64,000 nucleotides of DNA from assembly GCF_001315015.1 (NCBI RefSeq), contig NZ_CP012914.1:1856501-1920500 (forward strand). The letters run 5' to 3'. The stretch is from Azospirillum brasilense. Its GTDB lineage: Bacteria > Pseudomonadota > Alphaproteobacteria > Azospirillales > Azospirillaceae. The translations under genes were made by a program, and so were the position numbers. Below are positions 1 through 8,508 of the stretch, piece by piece. The notes under the pieces were generated by a model. That model searched no databases and was not told the origin of the DNA. It saw only the letters and a list, made by a program, of their open reading frames with translations. Within the stretch, counting starts at the first letter, position 1. Every line of letters begins with the position of its first letter.

Positions 1-224
1 ACGTCTGGGAATGGACGCGCAGCCCCTTCACTCCTTACCCCGGCTACCGCCTGCCGGACGGGGTGGATGAGGCCGTCCATGGCCGCTTCATGATCAACCG
101 CATGGTGCTGCGGGGCGGCAGCTGCGTCACCCCCTTCGACCACGCCAACCCGACGACCCGGCATTACCTGCGACCGGAATCCCGCCTGTCCTTCACCGGC
201 CTGCGGCTGGCCGAGGATAGCTGA
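1..224 (+). CDS. egtB: Ergothioneine biosynthesis protein EgtB, C-terminal fragment
   Basis: The open frame enters from the left edge (frame starting at base 3) and ends at a TGA at 222-224, giving the last 73 residues. The fragment carries VWEWTRSPFTPYPG, then FMINRMVLRGGSC, and ends in FTGLRLAEDS. These are the conserved blocks of the C-terminal formylglycine-generating-enzyme-like domain of EgtB. In the known family this non-haem iron sulfoxide synthase joins cysteine or gamma-glutamylcysteine to hercynine. The N-terminal DinB-like iron-binding half lies outside the window. A generic sulfatase-modifying-factor protein is the alternative, but the RGGSC...RLA spacing and the VWEWT block favour EgtB. 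Confidence 0.82.
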   Translation, partial: VWEWTRSPFTPYPGYRLPDGVDEAVHGRFMINRMVLRGGSCVTPFDHANPTTRHYLRPESRLSFTGLRLAEDS

Positions 225-307
225 GACATTGGAATCATTTTAAGCGGTGGCGCTGCATTGCGGCAGGCTCTATAACCATAATTAAATTATGGCTTATGGA
301 GCCTTTA

Positions 308-640
308 ATGTCCCTCGACCTGCCGCAAGTGTACCGCCACCACGTCTTTTGTTGCTCCCAGCAGCGCCCGCCCGGCCATCCGCGCGGAAGCTGTGCGGCA
401 AAGAACGCCCACCCGCTGTGGGAGCAGCTCGGCCAGCGCATCCAGGCCAAGGGGCTGCTGGACATCGGCATGGCCTGGACCGGTTGTCTCGGCTTCTGCT
501 CTGCCGGGCCGCTGATGGTGGTCTATCCGGAGGGCCTATGGTACCGCCCGGAAACGCCGGCCGACATCGACGAGATCGTCGACTCGCACCTCGTCAACAA
601 CAGGCCGGTCGAACGGCTGGTGATGGTGCTGACCCGCTGA
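308..640 (+). CDS. Thioredoxin-fold (2Fe-2S) ferredoxin
   Basis: A 110-residue soluble protein. It has the four-cysteine pattern of thioredoxin-like [2Fe-2S] ferredoxins: HHVFCCSQ near the N-terminus, a Cys about 12 residues later (GSCAAKN), and CLGFCSAGP in the second half, followed by MVVYPEGLWY and an ...IDEIVDSHL helix. These proteins carry a single 2Fe-2S cluster and act in electron transfer or cluster delivery; the partner is unknown here. The ATG at 308 is preferred to the in-frame ATG at 296 because GGAG at 298-301 sits 6 bases upstream of 308. It lies 84 bases downstream of egtB on the same strand and could be transcribed with it. Confidence 0.85.
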   Translation: MSLDLPQVYRHHVFCCSQQRPPGHPRGSCAAKNAHPLWEQLGQRIQAKGLLDIGMAWTGCLGFCSAGPLMVVYPEGLWYRPETPADIDEIVDSHLVNNRPVERLVMVLTR

Positions 641-661
641 CCACAAAAGCTGAACGCAAAA

Positions 662-691
662 GCCCCTCCGCGGCTTGGCCGGCGGAGGGGC
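662..691. terminator. Bidirectional hairpin terminator between ferredoxin and pncB
   Basis: A perfect 10-bp inverted repeat (GCCCCTCCGC at 662-671 and GCGGAGGGGC at 682-691) separates two convergent genes. On the minus strand it is followed by a short T run, so it best fits the end of pncB, but it can stop both transcripts. Confidence 0.75.
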
Positions 692-729
692 GTTCCTCTT
701 GCGAAGCGACAGTGTGCGGAACGACGATG

Positions 730-1893
730 CTACTTGCGGAACAGGAACTCGCGGCCGACCTTCACACGCTTCTCGCCGTCGTATTCGATGATGTCGGCGG
801 TGGCGTAGGTCTCTGTCCAGCGCTCGGGCAGATAGCTGCCGGTGCCGATGATGTCGACGGGGGCGTTGGCCTCCGCCATCAGGCGGCACTTCGCCGGGCC
901 GAAGCCGGAACTGGCGACGATCTTCACCGCCGGGAAACCGGCTTCGTCCAGCTTCTCGCGCATGAAATGGATCGCCGCGGCCGACACGCCGGTGCCGATC
1001 AGGTAGCGGAGCTGCGTCTCGTCGCGGTAGCCGCGGATGGAATGGGGAGCGTGCCGCTCCAGCACCGCGTAGGAACCCGGCGGGTCCAGCCCTTCCAGGA
1101 AGCGCCCACCCGGCGTGTCGAGCCGCACCGCCAGCTTGCCCTGCGCGGCGAGGCCGGGGAAGCGACGGCAGACCTCCAGCGCGTCGGTCACCTCGCGCCC
1201 GAAGTAATCGACCAGGACGGTCAGCGGCAGCTCGGGGAAGGTCTCGTGGAACATCTCCGCCGCCCGCACGGTCGATCCGGCGTAGCCGATCAGCGCGTGC
1301 GGCATCGTGCCCATGCCCTTCTTCTGGCCGAAGAAATGGGCGGTGGCGTCGGTGGCGTTGCCGATGAAGCCCTTGGCGCCGACCTTGCGCTTCGCCCGGT
1401 CCGACCCGACCGAGGCGGCGTAGGCCATCATCTCCTCCATCTCCGTGCCGGCGCAGTGGCGCGCCTCCATGGCGAGGAAGGCGGTCTTCGGCAGGTCGGC
1501 GCACATGGTGAAGGCGTTGTAGGCGCCGACGCAGGCGGGGCCGAGCTTCTGCAGGATGATCGTCTCGGTATCGACCAGATGGTAGAAGGAGCCGGTGATG
1601 TAGAGGATCGGCTCACCCGCACCGACCCACTTTCCTTCCGGATAGTTCAGGACGATGTCGAGGTCGAACCCGCGCTCCCGCGCCACCGCCTCCAGCCATT
1701 CGATGGCGAGTCGCGGCGCGCAGACCACCGGGCGGCGCATGAAGATGGCGTAGGTGACCTTCTTGTCCCCGAATTTCCCGACCGCCTCCTTGGTCCGCTT
1801 GAAATAGGTGTCGGTCCATTCGGTGATGGCCGACGCGGGCGGATGGCTGGCGGGCGTCTGACTGGCCGGCGGCTTGTTCCTGGTCTCGTCCAT
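730..1893 (-). CDS. pncB: Nicotinate phosphoribosyltransferase
   Basis: 387 residues, close to the family length. It forms nicotinate mononucleotide from nicotinate and PRPP with ATP hydrolysis, in the NAD salvage pathway, in the cytoplasm. Recognisable blocks are the N-terminal TDTYFKRT, GEPILYITG, EARHCAGTEMEEMMAYA, GFIGNATDATAHFFGQKKG, TVLVDYFGREVTDALEVC, VRLDTPGGRF, and a C-terminal GTGSYLPERW. The proline/alanine-rich first 20 residues are not conserved in the family. The ATG has an AAGGAC-like element upstream. It is convergent with the ferredoxin gene, and its promoter should lie in the 1894-2255 gap. Confidence 0.93.
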   Translation of the reverse strand: MDETRNKPPASQTPASHPPASAITEWTDTYFKRTKEAVGKFGDKKVTYAIFMRRPVVCAPRLAIEWLEAVARERGFDLDIVLNYPEGKWVGAGEPILYITGSFYHLVDTETIILQKLGPACVGAYNAFTMCADLPKTAFLAMEARHCAGTEMEEMMAYAASVGSDRAKRKVGAKGFIGNATDATAHFFGQKKGMGTMPHALIGYAGSTVRAAEMFHETFPELPLTVLVDYFGREVTDALEVCRRFPGLAAQGKLAVRLDTPGGRFLEGLDPPGSYAVLERHAPHSIRGYRDETQLRYLIGTGVSAAAIHFMREKLDEAGFPAVKIVASSGFGPAKCRLMAEANAPVDIIGTGSYLPERWTETYATADIIEYDGEKRVKVGREFLFRK

Positions 1894-2255
1894 GGCGATG
1901 TCCTTGTCTTCCCGCTCTTGCCCTTCGCGACGGTCACGTCCGGAGGCCGCCCCCGCGGCGGGAACGGCAATCCGATAGAGAAACCAGCATTATACGCCCC
2001 GGCCCTCCGGTGGAAGAGGCTTCATCCGCTTCGGCCAACCGCCGCAAGCAACGGTGATTTACCAAAAATACGCCACGAAATCCGGCGCATTTCAAACACA
2101 AAGAAGATGAGAAGAGATGCGCAGTTACTCACTGTAATGCGCTCTCACCAAAAAGTATAAAATACCTGTATTTGACGCCTTCCTTTTATCCATCCACCAT
2201 ACACTCAAGAACAGGCACCTCCCCTTCCGGTGCCGGGAAAAGCGACGAGGTCGGC
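1894..2255. other. Divergent intergenic region pncB / fliL-like
   Basis: About 360 bases without a gene, between two divergently read genes. The stretch near 2060-2170 is clearly richer in A/T than its surroundings and probably carries both promoters. I found no convincing operator, riboswitch or small gene; the frames open across it have no coding character. Confidence 0.5.
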
Positions 2256-2711
2256 ATGAGCCGGACAATCCGCCAGAACGCGCCGAACATTGCGGCAGCT
2301 CCCTCGACGCTGGATCGTCTCAGCCGCCGGGTGGTGGTCGGGCTCCTCTGCACCATGGCCGGGCTGGCCGCCGCGGGCACCGGAGGGGCCTTCCTGCTGA
2401 AACCCGGTACGGCGCAGGCCGGACGTGTGGTGGGGGACACGCTGCGCACCGCCGCCAACTACGCGCGGTTGCCGGCGATGATTTTCACGCTGAGCGACGG
2501 CGATCGGCTGCGTGAGCTGCGGGTCCGCGTGGTGCTCGACATGGAGCCGACGGCCCCCGCCAAGACAGTGGAAAGCTATGGGCCGCGCATCGCCAGCGCG
2601 ATGACCAACGTGATGCTGGAGACCGACCCCGGTGAACTGCGCGGGCGCAACGGCGCCTTCTACATCAAGGACGCGGTGATGCGCACTGCCGCGAAGGAAC
2701 TCGGCCAATGA
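2256..2711 (+). CDS. FliL-like membrane-anchored protein
   Basis: 151 residues starting at an ATG with GAGG 5 bases upstream. A short basic cytoplasmic N-terminus is followed by one membrane segment (about residues 27-50, VVVGLLCTMAGLAAAGTGGAFLL). The periplasmic part contains MIFTLSDGDRLRELRVRVVLDME and a C-terminal GAFYIKDAVMRTAAKEL. This matches the layout of FliL, which associates with flagellar stators: one N-terminal helix, a beta-rich stomatin-like periplasmic domain, and an I/LKD-containing C-terminal helix. No other flagellar gene is in the window, and a second protein of the same type lies at 8509-8982. Calling it true FliL would be too strong. Confidence 0.6.
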   Translation: MSRTIRQNAPNIAAAPSTLDRLSRRVVVGLLCTMAGLAAAGTGGAFLLKPGTAQAGRVVGDTLRTAANYARLPAMIFTLSDGDRLRELRVRVVLDMEPTAPAKTVESYGPRIASAMTNVMLETDPGELRGRNGAFYIKDAVMRTAAKELGQ

Positions 2712-2864
2712 AAATCCGGCAAGTGCTGGTCCAGGAACTCGTCATGCGCTGACGGAAGGCCAGCCTGCCGCCCCGATCCAAAGCCTCGGCCAACGCTCGA
2801 CAGAGGCGCTGGAATGGGAAACACTCCCCTCCCGTTCGGATCTTGGGATTGCAAGGAGACGGCC

Positions 2865-4217
2865 GTGGCCGAGTTTGATTTCGACCTTTTCACCATCGGT
2901 GCCGGCTCCGGCGGCGTCGCGGCCAGCCGGCGGGCCGCCTCCATGGGGGCCAAGGTCGCCATCTGCGAAGGCAGCCGCGTCGGCGGCACCTGCGTCATCC
3001 GCGGCTGCGTGCCGAAGAAGCTGCTGGTCTACGCCGCCCAGTTCCGCGACGCCTTCGAGGACTCCTGCGCCTATGGCTGGTCCACCACCACGCCAGCCTT
3101 CGACTGGGCCACGCTGATCGGGCGCAAGGACGCCGAGATCGACCGGCTGAACGGCATCTACATCAAGATGCTGGAGAATTCCGGGGTCACTCTGCACACC
3201 GGCTTCGGGCGGCTGATCGACCGCCATTCGGTCGAGGTGGCGAACCAGCGCTACACCGCGAAGAACATCCTGGTCGCCACCGGCGGCTGGCCGGCGCTGC
3301 CCAAGATTCCGGGGATCGAGCACGCCGTCACCTCCAACGAGGCGCTGCAGCTCGGCACCCTGCCCCACTCCGTGATCATCCTGGGCGGCGGCTACATCGC
3401 CGTGGAGTTCGCCGGGATCTTCCGGGGCTTGGGCGCCGAGGTCACGATCATGATCCGCGGCGAGGAGCTTCTGAACGGCTTCGACGACGACATCCGCGTC
3501 GCGCTGGCCCAGGAGATGCGCAAGCGCGGCATCACCATCCTCACCCGCACCCAGCCGGTGAAGGTCGAGGAGGGCCCCGGCGGTTTCACCGTCACCGACC
3601 AACTGGGGCGGGAGCATTCCGCCGGCCTCGTCATGGCGGCGACCGGGCGCCGTCCGAACACGCGCGACCTCGGGCTGGAAGCCGCCGGCGTGGCGCTGGA
3701 CGACGCCGGGGCGATCCGGGTGGACGAGTATTCGCGCACCAGCGTGGACAACATCTTCGCCGTCGGCGACGTGACCGACCGCATGGCCCTGACCCCCGTC
3801 GCCATCGCCGAGGGGCGCGCCTTCGTGGAGACGCTGTTCAACGACAACCCGACCAGCATCAGCTACGCCAACATCCCGACCGCCGTCTTCTCCATCCCGC
3901 CGCTCGGGACCGTCGGCCTGACCGAGGCGGAGGCGCGGGCGAAATTCGCGACGGTGGACATCTACAAGGCCGGCTTCCGCCCGATGAAGCACACCATGTC
4001 GGGCCGCGACGAGCGCGTCCTGATGAAGCTGGTCGTGGACGGCGAGAGCCAGCGCGTGCTGGGTTGTCACATGATGGGCATGGACGCGCCGGAGATCGTC
4101 CAGGGGCTGGGCATCGCCCTGAACTGCGGCGCCACGAAGAAAGATTTCGACCGCACCATCGCCCTCCATCCGTCTACCGCGGAGGAGTTCGTCCTGATGC
4201 GCGAGAAGGTGTCCTGA
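2865..4217 (+). CDS. gor: Glutathione-disulfide reductase
   Basis: 450 residues with a GTG start preceded by AAGGAG 6 bases upstream; the in-frame ATG at 2814 has no such site. The enzyme reduces GSSG to GSH with NADPH and FAD in the cytoplasm. Visible are the FAD dinucleotide motif (IGAGSGGVAASRRAA), the redox-active disulfide GGTCVIRGCVPKK (Cys43 and Cys48), the NAD(P) motif ILGGGYIAVEFAG, the second FAD block FAVGDVTDRMALTPVA, and the C-terminal ALHPSTAEEFV carrying the catalytic His-Glu pair. The RGCVPKK form is typical of Gor rather than dihydrolipoamide dehydrogenase. It lies upstream of Mn-catalase on the same strand, but a promoter of its own separates that gene. Confidence 0.95.
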   Translation: MAEFDFDLFTIGAGSGGVAASRRAASMGAKVAICEGSRVGGTCVIRGCVPKKLLVYAAQFRDAFEDSCAYGWSTTTPAFDWATLIGRKDAEIDRLNGIYIKMLENSGVTLHTGFGRLIDRHSVEVANQRYTAKNILVATGGWPALPKIPGIEHAVTSNEALQLGTLPHSVIILGGGYIAVEFAGIFRGLGAEVTIMIRGEELLNGFDDDIRVALAQEMRKRGITILTRTQPVKVEEGPGGFTVTDQLGREHSAGLVMAATGRRPNTRDLGLEAAGVALDDAGAIRVDEYSRTSVDNIFAVGDVTDRMALTPVAIAEGRAFVETLFNDNPTSISYANIPTAVFSIPPLGTVGLTEAEARAKFATVDIYKAGFRPMKHTMSGRDERVLMKLVVDGESQRVLGCHMMGMDAPEIVQGLGIALNCGATKKDFDRTIALHPSTAEEFVLMREKVS

Positions 4218-4257
4218 CGATCGGACCTAAAACCAAAGGTCAGGAGCCTGATTTCCT

Positions 4258-4282
4258 GGAACGCTTCTAAGAAGCCTGTGTT
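4258..4282 (+). promoter_or_regulatory. Putative EcfG (general stress sigma) promoter of Mn-catalase
   Basis: GGAAC at 4258-4262 is followed after exactly 17 bases by GTT at 4280-4282. This fits the GGAAC-N16/17-CGTT type recognised by alphaproteobacterial EcfG sigma factors. Transcription from it would leave a leader of roughly 100 bases before the catalase ATG at 4388. The spacer holds the palindrome GCTTCT-A-AGAAGC (4263-4275). Confidence 0.5.
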
Positions 4283-4387
4283 GAGGGCACACGACGATGG
4301 CGGCGGCACTCACGGCGGCGGTCAAGCACCCCCGCGGAAGCCACCGCCTCCCATCCTTCATCCAAGGCTCCGGGAGGGCTCCTACGC

Positions 4388-5284
4388 ATGTTCATGCACA
4401 ACAAGAACCTGATGTACACGGTCCGCGTCGCCGAACCGGACCCGAAGCTGGCCAGCCTGATGCTGGAACAGTTCGGCGGACCCCAGGGCGAGTTGGCGGC
4501 GGCCTTGCGCTACTTCACGCAGGGCCTGTCCGACGAGGACCCGGGCCGCAAGGACATGCTGATCGACATCGCGACCGAGGAACTGAGCCATCTGGAGATC
4601 ATCGGCAGCATCGTCGCCATGCTGACCAAGGGCGTGAAGGGCAAACTGGCCGAGGGCGCCGAGGAGGTCACCGACCTCTACGCCGACATCGCCAAGGGCA
4701 ACGGCAGCCACACGCTGGCCCTGCTCTACGGCGGCGGCCCGGCCCTGACCAACTCCGCGGGGCAGCTGTGGACCGGCGGCTACATCGACAGCATCGGCGA
4801 GCCCACCGCCGACCTGCGCTCCAACATCGCCGCGGAATCGCGGGCCAAGATCATCTATGAGCGCCTCATCAACATCACCCCCGATCCGGGCGTGAAGGAC
4901 GCGCTGACCTTCCTGATGACCCGCGAAATCGCGCACCAGAAGATGTTCGAGAAGGCGCTCTATTCCATCGAGAACAACTTCCCGCCGGGCAAGCTGCCGG
5001 GCAACCCGGAATACACCGACAAGTACTACAACATGAGCCAGGGCGACGGCGACATGCGCGGCCCGTGGAACCAGGGCGAGCAGTGGGAGTTCGTCAACGT
5101 CACGCCCGACCAGGCCCCGGTCAGCGGCGGCGACGGCAATCCCTCGGTCCGGCTGGCGGCGGAAGAGATGAAGGCCGTCAACGAGGCCGCCAAGCGCACC
5201 ATGTCGCGCACCGACGTGAACCCGGTGACGGGTGCCGACCTCGGCGCCGGCCCCGGCTCCGGCAAGATGACCCCGGTGAAGTAA
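4388..5284 (+). CDS. Manganese catalase
   Basis: 298 residues, the usual size of Mn-containing (non-haem) catalases, which dismute hydrogen peroxide at a dimanganese centre. The four-helix-bundle ligands can be placed: Glu35 in GELAAALRYF, Glu65 and His68 in TEELSHLEIIG, and a further Glu-His pair in MTREIAHQKMF. The C-terminal part (WEFVNVTPDQAP) matches the extended family members, and the tail is rich in Gly/Pro. GGGAGGG lies about 10 bases upstream of the ATG. It sits after gor and behind an EcfG-like promoter, which suggests a role in the general stress response. Confidence 0.93.
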   Translation: MFMHNKNLMYTVRVAEPDPKLASLMLEQFGGPQGELAAALRYFTQGLSDEDPGRKDMLIDIATEELSHLEIIGSIVAMLTKGVKGKLAEGAEEVTDLYADIAKGNGSHTLALLYGGGPALTNSAGQLWTGGYIDSIGEPTADLRSNIAAESRAKIIYERLINITPDPGVKDALTFLMTREIAHQKMFEKALYSIENNFPPGKLPGNPEYTDKYYNMSQGDGDMRGPWNQGEQWEFVNVTPDQAPVSGGDGNPSVRLAAEEMKAVNEAAKRTMSRTDVNPVTGADLGAGPGSGKMTPVK

Positions 5285-5293
5285 GGCCCCGAT

Positions 5294-5425
5294 CACCCTC
5301 TCCCCCCTGGGGAGAGGGCTGGGGTGAGGGGGCGCCCGCCAGGGCGTCCACGCTCTGCAATGAGACGACGTGGTCGGCCTCACGGCCGCCCCCTCATCCT
5401 GACCTTCTCCCCGTAGGAGAGAAGG
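5294..5425. repeat. Intergenic palindromic repeat between catalase and ampG
   Basis: A 10-bp perfect stem CCCTCTCCCC/GGGGAGAGGG (5296-5305 and 5309-5318) is followed by CTGGGGTGAGGG. A second, less perfect pyrimidine-rich copy on the opposite strand lies at about 5390-5424 (CCCTCATCC...CTTCTCC...GGAGAGAAGG). It fills the gap between two convergent genes, so it may also end transcription. A related but larger element occurs at 8389-8495. Confidence 0.7.
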
Positions 5426-5427
5426 AA

Positions 5428-6771
5428 TCAGACCTTCACCACCGCCTCCTCCCGCCTTGGCCGCGTCATCAGCCACATTAGAACCAGCAGCCCCGGCACC
5501 GCCCCGCCGGTGGACAGCAGGAAGAAACTGCTCCAGTCCATCCGCTCGGCCAGCCAGCCGGACGACGCCCCGAACAGGTCCCCGCCCAGCTTGTAGAAAC
5601 TGCTGAGCAGCGCGTATTGCGTGGCCGTGTAGGCGGTGTTGCACAGGCTCGACAGATAAGCGACGAAGGCCGCCGTCGCGATGCCGCCGCAGACATTCTC
5701 CAGCGCCACCGTCACCGCCAGCGCCGACACGTCGTGCCCGACCTGCGCCAGCATGACGTAGCCCAGGTTGGACAGCATCTGCATCAGCCCGCCGACCAGC
5801 AGCCCGCGCAGCACGCCGATGCGCCCGACCAGCACACCGCCGATCAGCCCGCCGATGATCGTCGCCCACAGGCCGAACAGCTTGGTGACGTTGGCGATCT
5901 CCGTCTTCTCGAAGCCGAGATCGACGTAGAAGGGCGCCGACATCACCCCGGCCAGCACGTCTCCCAGCTTGTAGCAGGCGATGAACAGCAGGACCGCCGC
6001 CCAGGCCGGGCGCGTCATGAACTCCACGAAGGGCGCCACGACGGCGCCGTAGATCCAGGCCAGCAGGTCCGCCTTCCAGCCCGTCAGGTGCGGGCGCGCG
6101 GCCAGCCAGTCGGCCACATGCTGCTCCCGCGCCTTGGACTCCGCGGTGTCCGCGACCTTCGGCTCGCGGTTCAGCAGAATCGTCACCATGCCGACCGCGA
6201 CCAGCCCGGCCATGACGTAGTAGGCGACGTGCCAGCCGAAGAACTCCGCGAGGTACAAAGCCCCCGCTCCCGCCGCCAGCATGCCGAAGCGGTAGCCAAG
6301 CACGAGGATGGCCGCACCCGCGGCCTGCTGGTGCTCCTCCAGAACCTCGACGCGGTAGGCGTCGACCACGATGTCCTGGCTGGCCGAGAAGAAGGCCACA
6401 ACCACGGCCAGCATGGCGGTCCACCACAGGTCGGTGACCGGGTTGGTGCTGCCCAGCCCGATCAGGGCCGCCATCAGCCCGGCCTGCGCCACCAGCGCCC
6501 AGCCGCGCCGCCGCCCGAACAGGCGGGTCATCACCGGCAGGCGCAGCCGGTCGATCAGCGGCGCCCAGACGAACTTCAGCGCATAGGGCATGGTGACCAG
6601 CGCGAACAGGCCGATGGCCGTCTTGCTGACGCCACCCTCGCGCAGCCAGATCGACAGGGTGGACCCGGTCAGCGCCAGCGGCAGCCCTTCGGAAAAGCCG
6701 AGGAACAGAATGGCGAGAACGCGCCGGTCAAGATAGACGGAGGCCGCCTGACCCCAGGAGGATGGTTTCAC
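5428..6771 (-). CDS. ampG: AmpG-type MFS permease (muropeptide transporter family)
   Basis: 447 residues with about 12 hydrophobic segments. The N-terminal block (ILFLGFSEGLPLALTGSTL, then WLREGGVSKTAIGLF and YALKFVWAPLIDR) is the AmpG signature, and FSASQDIVVDAYRVEVL is the conserved motif after helix 4. AmpG imports GlcNAc-anhydro-muropeptides across the inner membrane for cell-wall recycling and in some species signals for beta-lactamase induction. No ampR or ampD is nearby, so substrate is inferred from family only. It is divergent from the DAHP synthase gene. Confidence 0.85.
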   Translation of the reverse strand: MKPSSWGQAASVYLDRRVLAILFLGFSEGLPLALTGSTLSIWLREGGVSKTAIGLFALVTMPYALKFVWAPLIDRLRLPVMTRLFGRRRGWALVAQAGLMAALIGLGSTNPVTDLWWTAMLAVVVAFFSASQDIVVDAYRVEVLEEHQQAAGAAILVLGYRFGMLAAGAGALYLAEFFGWHVAYYVMAGLVAVGMVTILLNREPKVADTAESKAREQHVADWLAARPHLTGWKADLLAWIYGAVVAPFVEFMTRPAWAAVLLFIACYKLGDVLAGVMSAPFYVDLGFEKTEIANVTKLFGLWATIIGGLIGGVLVGRIGVLRGLLVGGLMQMLSNLGYVMLAQVGHDVSALAVTVALENVCGGIATAAFVAYLSSLCNTAYTATQYALLSSFYKLGGDLFGASSGWLAERMDWSSFFLLSTGGAVPGLLVLMWLMTRPRREEAVVKV

Positions 6772-6986
6772 CCGTTAACCCTTCCGCACACCTGCGTGTT
6801 CGTCTGTATAGGCCGTGTTCGGATGCCCCGGCCAGCGCGCTTTTTCGGGCGCGGCGCCGCATCATCCATTGCGGAAGTTGCGGTCGAAACTATGGAAAAA
6901 TTTCCCGACTACCGCTATACAGAGTACCCCTCCGGCCGTCATCCGGCCCCAGGTGGAACCCTTAGCACAAGGAAAGAGCGGGCGTC

Positions 6987-8372
6987 ATGGTTGAGCGTTG
7001 GTCCCCCGACAGCTGGAGGTCGAAGCCGGCGAGGCAGCTTCCGACCTATCCGGACCCGTCCAAGGTCGAAGCGGTCGAGCAGCGCCTGTCCTCCTATCCC
7101 CCGTTGGTCTTTGCGGGCGAGGCGCGCCGGCTGAAGGACAGCCTCGCCGCCGCCGCCGCCGGCAACGCCTTCCTGCTGCAGGGCGGCGACTGCGCGGAGA
7201 GCTTCGCGGAGTTTCACCCGAACAACATCCGCGACACCTTCCGCGTCCTGCTGCAGATGGCCGTCGTGCTGACCTTCGGCGCCGCCATCCCGGTGGTCAA
7301 GGTGGGCCGCATGGCCGGGCAGTTCGCCAAGCCGCGCTCCGCCGACACCGAGGTGCTGGAGGGGATCGAGCTTCCGTCCTACCGCGGCGACATCATCAAC
7401 GGCTTCGACTTCACGCCGGACGCCCGCGTTCCCGACCCGGAGCGCATGATGCAGGCCTACACCCAGGCCGCCGCCACGCTGAACCTGCTGCGCGCCTTCT
7501 CGCAGGGCGGCTACGCCGACCTGCACAAGGTCCACCAGTGGACGCTGGGCTTCGTCGAGCGCTCCCCCGCCGGTGAGCAGTTCCGCGAGATCGCCAACCG
7601 GCTGGACGAGACGCTGGGCTTCATGGCGGCCTGCGGCATCACCGCCCAGACCACCCCGCAGATCCGCGAGACCGAGTTCTTCACCAGCCACGAGGCGCTC
7701 CTGCTGCCGTTCGAGCAGGCGATGACCCGCGTCGACAGCACCACCGGCGACTGGTACGACGTCTCGGCCCACATGCTGTGGATCGGCGACCGCACCCGCC
7801 AGTTGGACGGCGCGCATGTGGAGTTCCTGCGCGGCGTGAAGAACCCGATCGGCCTGAAGTGCGGCCCGACGACCGATCCGGACGAGCTGATCCGCCTGAT
7901 CGACCTGCTGAACCCGACCAACGAGCCGGGCCGCCTGACCCTGATCGTCCGCATGGGCGCCGACAAGGTGGCGGAGAAGTTCCCGCCCCTGCTGCGCAAG
8001 GTGCAGCGCGAGGGCCGCGTCGTCGTGTGGTCCAGCGACCCGATGCACGGCAACACCGTCAAGTCCTCCAGCGGCTACAAGACCCGCCCGGTGGAGAAGG
8101 TGCTGTCGGAGGCGCGCGACTTCTTTGCGGTGCACGAGGCCGAGGGCACCCACGCCGGCGGCGTCCATTTCGAACTGACCGGCCAGGACGTGACGGAGTG
8201 CACGGGCGGCGCCCAGGCGATCACCGATCACAAGCTGGCGCTGCGCTACCACACCGCCTGCGACCCGCGGCTGAACGCCAGCCAGGCGCTGGAACTGGCC
8301 TTCCTGCTGGCCGAAGAGCTGAAGCGCGCCCGCCTGAAGCGCGACGCCGACCGCCGCGCCGCGGCGGAGTAA
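6987..8372 (+). CDS. aroG: 3-deoxy-7-phosphoheptulonate synthase, class II
   Basis: 461 residues. It condenses phosphoenolpyruvate and erythrose 4-phosphate into DAHP, the first step of the shikimate pathway. The class II (plant/actinobacterial-type) family is identified by the N-terminal [26 protein letters not shown] (metal-binding Cys), [32 protein letters not shown] and [15 protein letters not shown]. An AAGGA element precedes the ATG. There is no fused chorismate mutase. It is divergent from ampG and convergent with a FliL-like gene. The symbol follows usage for the class II enzyme in mycobacteria. Confidence 0.93.
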   Translation: MVERWSPDSWRSKPARQLPTYPDPSKVEAVEQRLSSYPPLVFAGEARRLKDSLAAAAAGNAFLLQGGDCAESFAEFHPNNIRDTFRVLLQMAVVLTFGAAIPVVKVGRMAGQFAKPRSADTEVLEGIELPSYRGDIINGFDFTPDARVPDPERMMQAYTQAAATLNLLRAFSQGGYADLHKVHQWTLGFVERSPAGEQFREIANRLDETLGFMAACGITAQTTPQIRETEFFTSHEALLLPFEQAMTRVDSTTGDWYDVSAHMLWIGDRTRQLDGAHVEFLRGVKNPIGLKCGPTTDPDELIRLIDLLNPTNEPGRLTLIVRMGADKVAEKFPPLLRKVQREGRVVVWSSDPMHGNTVKSSSGYKTRPVEKVLSEARDFFAVHEAEGTHAGGVHFELTGQDVTECTGGAQAITDHKLALRYHTACDPRLNASQALELAFLLAEELKRARLKRDADRRAAAE

Positions 8373-8388
8373 GGCGTCCATAGGGGGC

Positions 8389-8495
8389 TTGCCCCCACCC
8401 TAACCCTCCCCCGCTAACGCAGGGGAGGGAACTGCCGCCGCTTCGCAGATGGCACCCTCCCCTGCGAAAGCGGGGGAGGGCCGGGGTGGGGGCAA
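8389..8495. repeat. 107-bp near-perfect inverted repeat
   Basis: The left arm (8389-about 8437) and the right arm (about 8451-8495) are reverse complements over about 44 bases with a few mismatches: TTGCCCCCACCC...CCCTCCCCCGCT...CGCAGGGGAGGG against the mirrored right arm. It separates the convergent DAHP synthase and FliL-like genes and is a larger relative of the element at 5294-5425. It probably acts as a two-way terminator and belongs to a dispersed intergenic repeat family. Confidence 0.8.
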
Positions 8496-8508
8496 CCGGC
8501 GCACGCGC

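Noticed and set aside
289..2160. A 623-codon plus-strand frame opposite pncB
   Set aside because: It is antisense to a clear PncB gene. Its Arg/Gly/Ala-rich composition is what a GC-rich genome gives in a shadow frame, and it matches no family.
4382..6427. Long minus-strand frame of 681 codons spanning the Mn-catalase and AmpG genes
   Set aside because: It lies antisense to the catalase and overlaps AmpG in another frame, with no coding character of its own.
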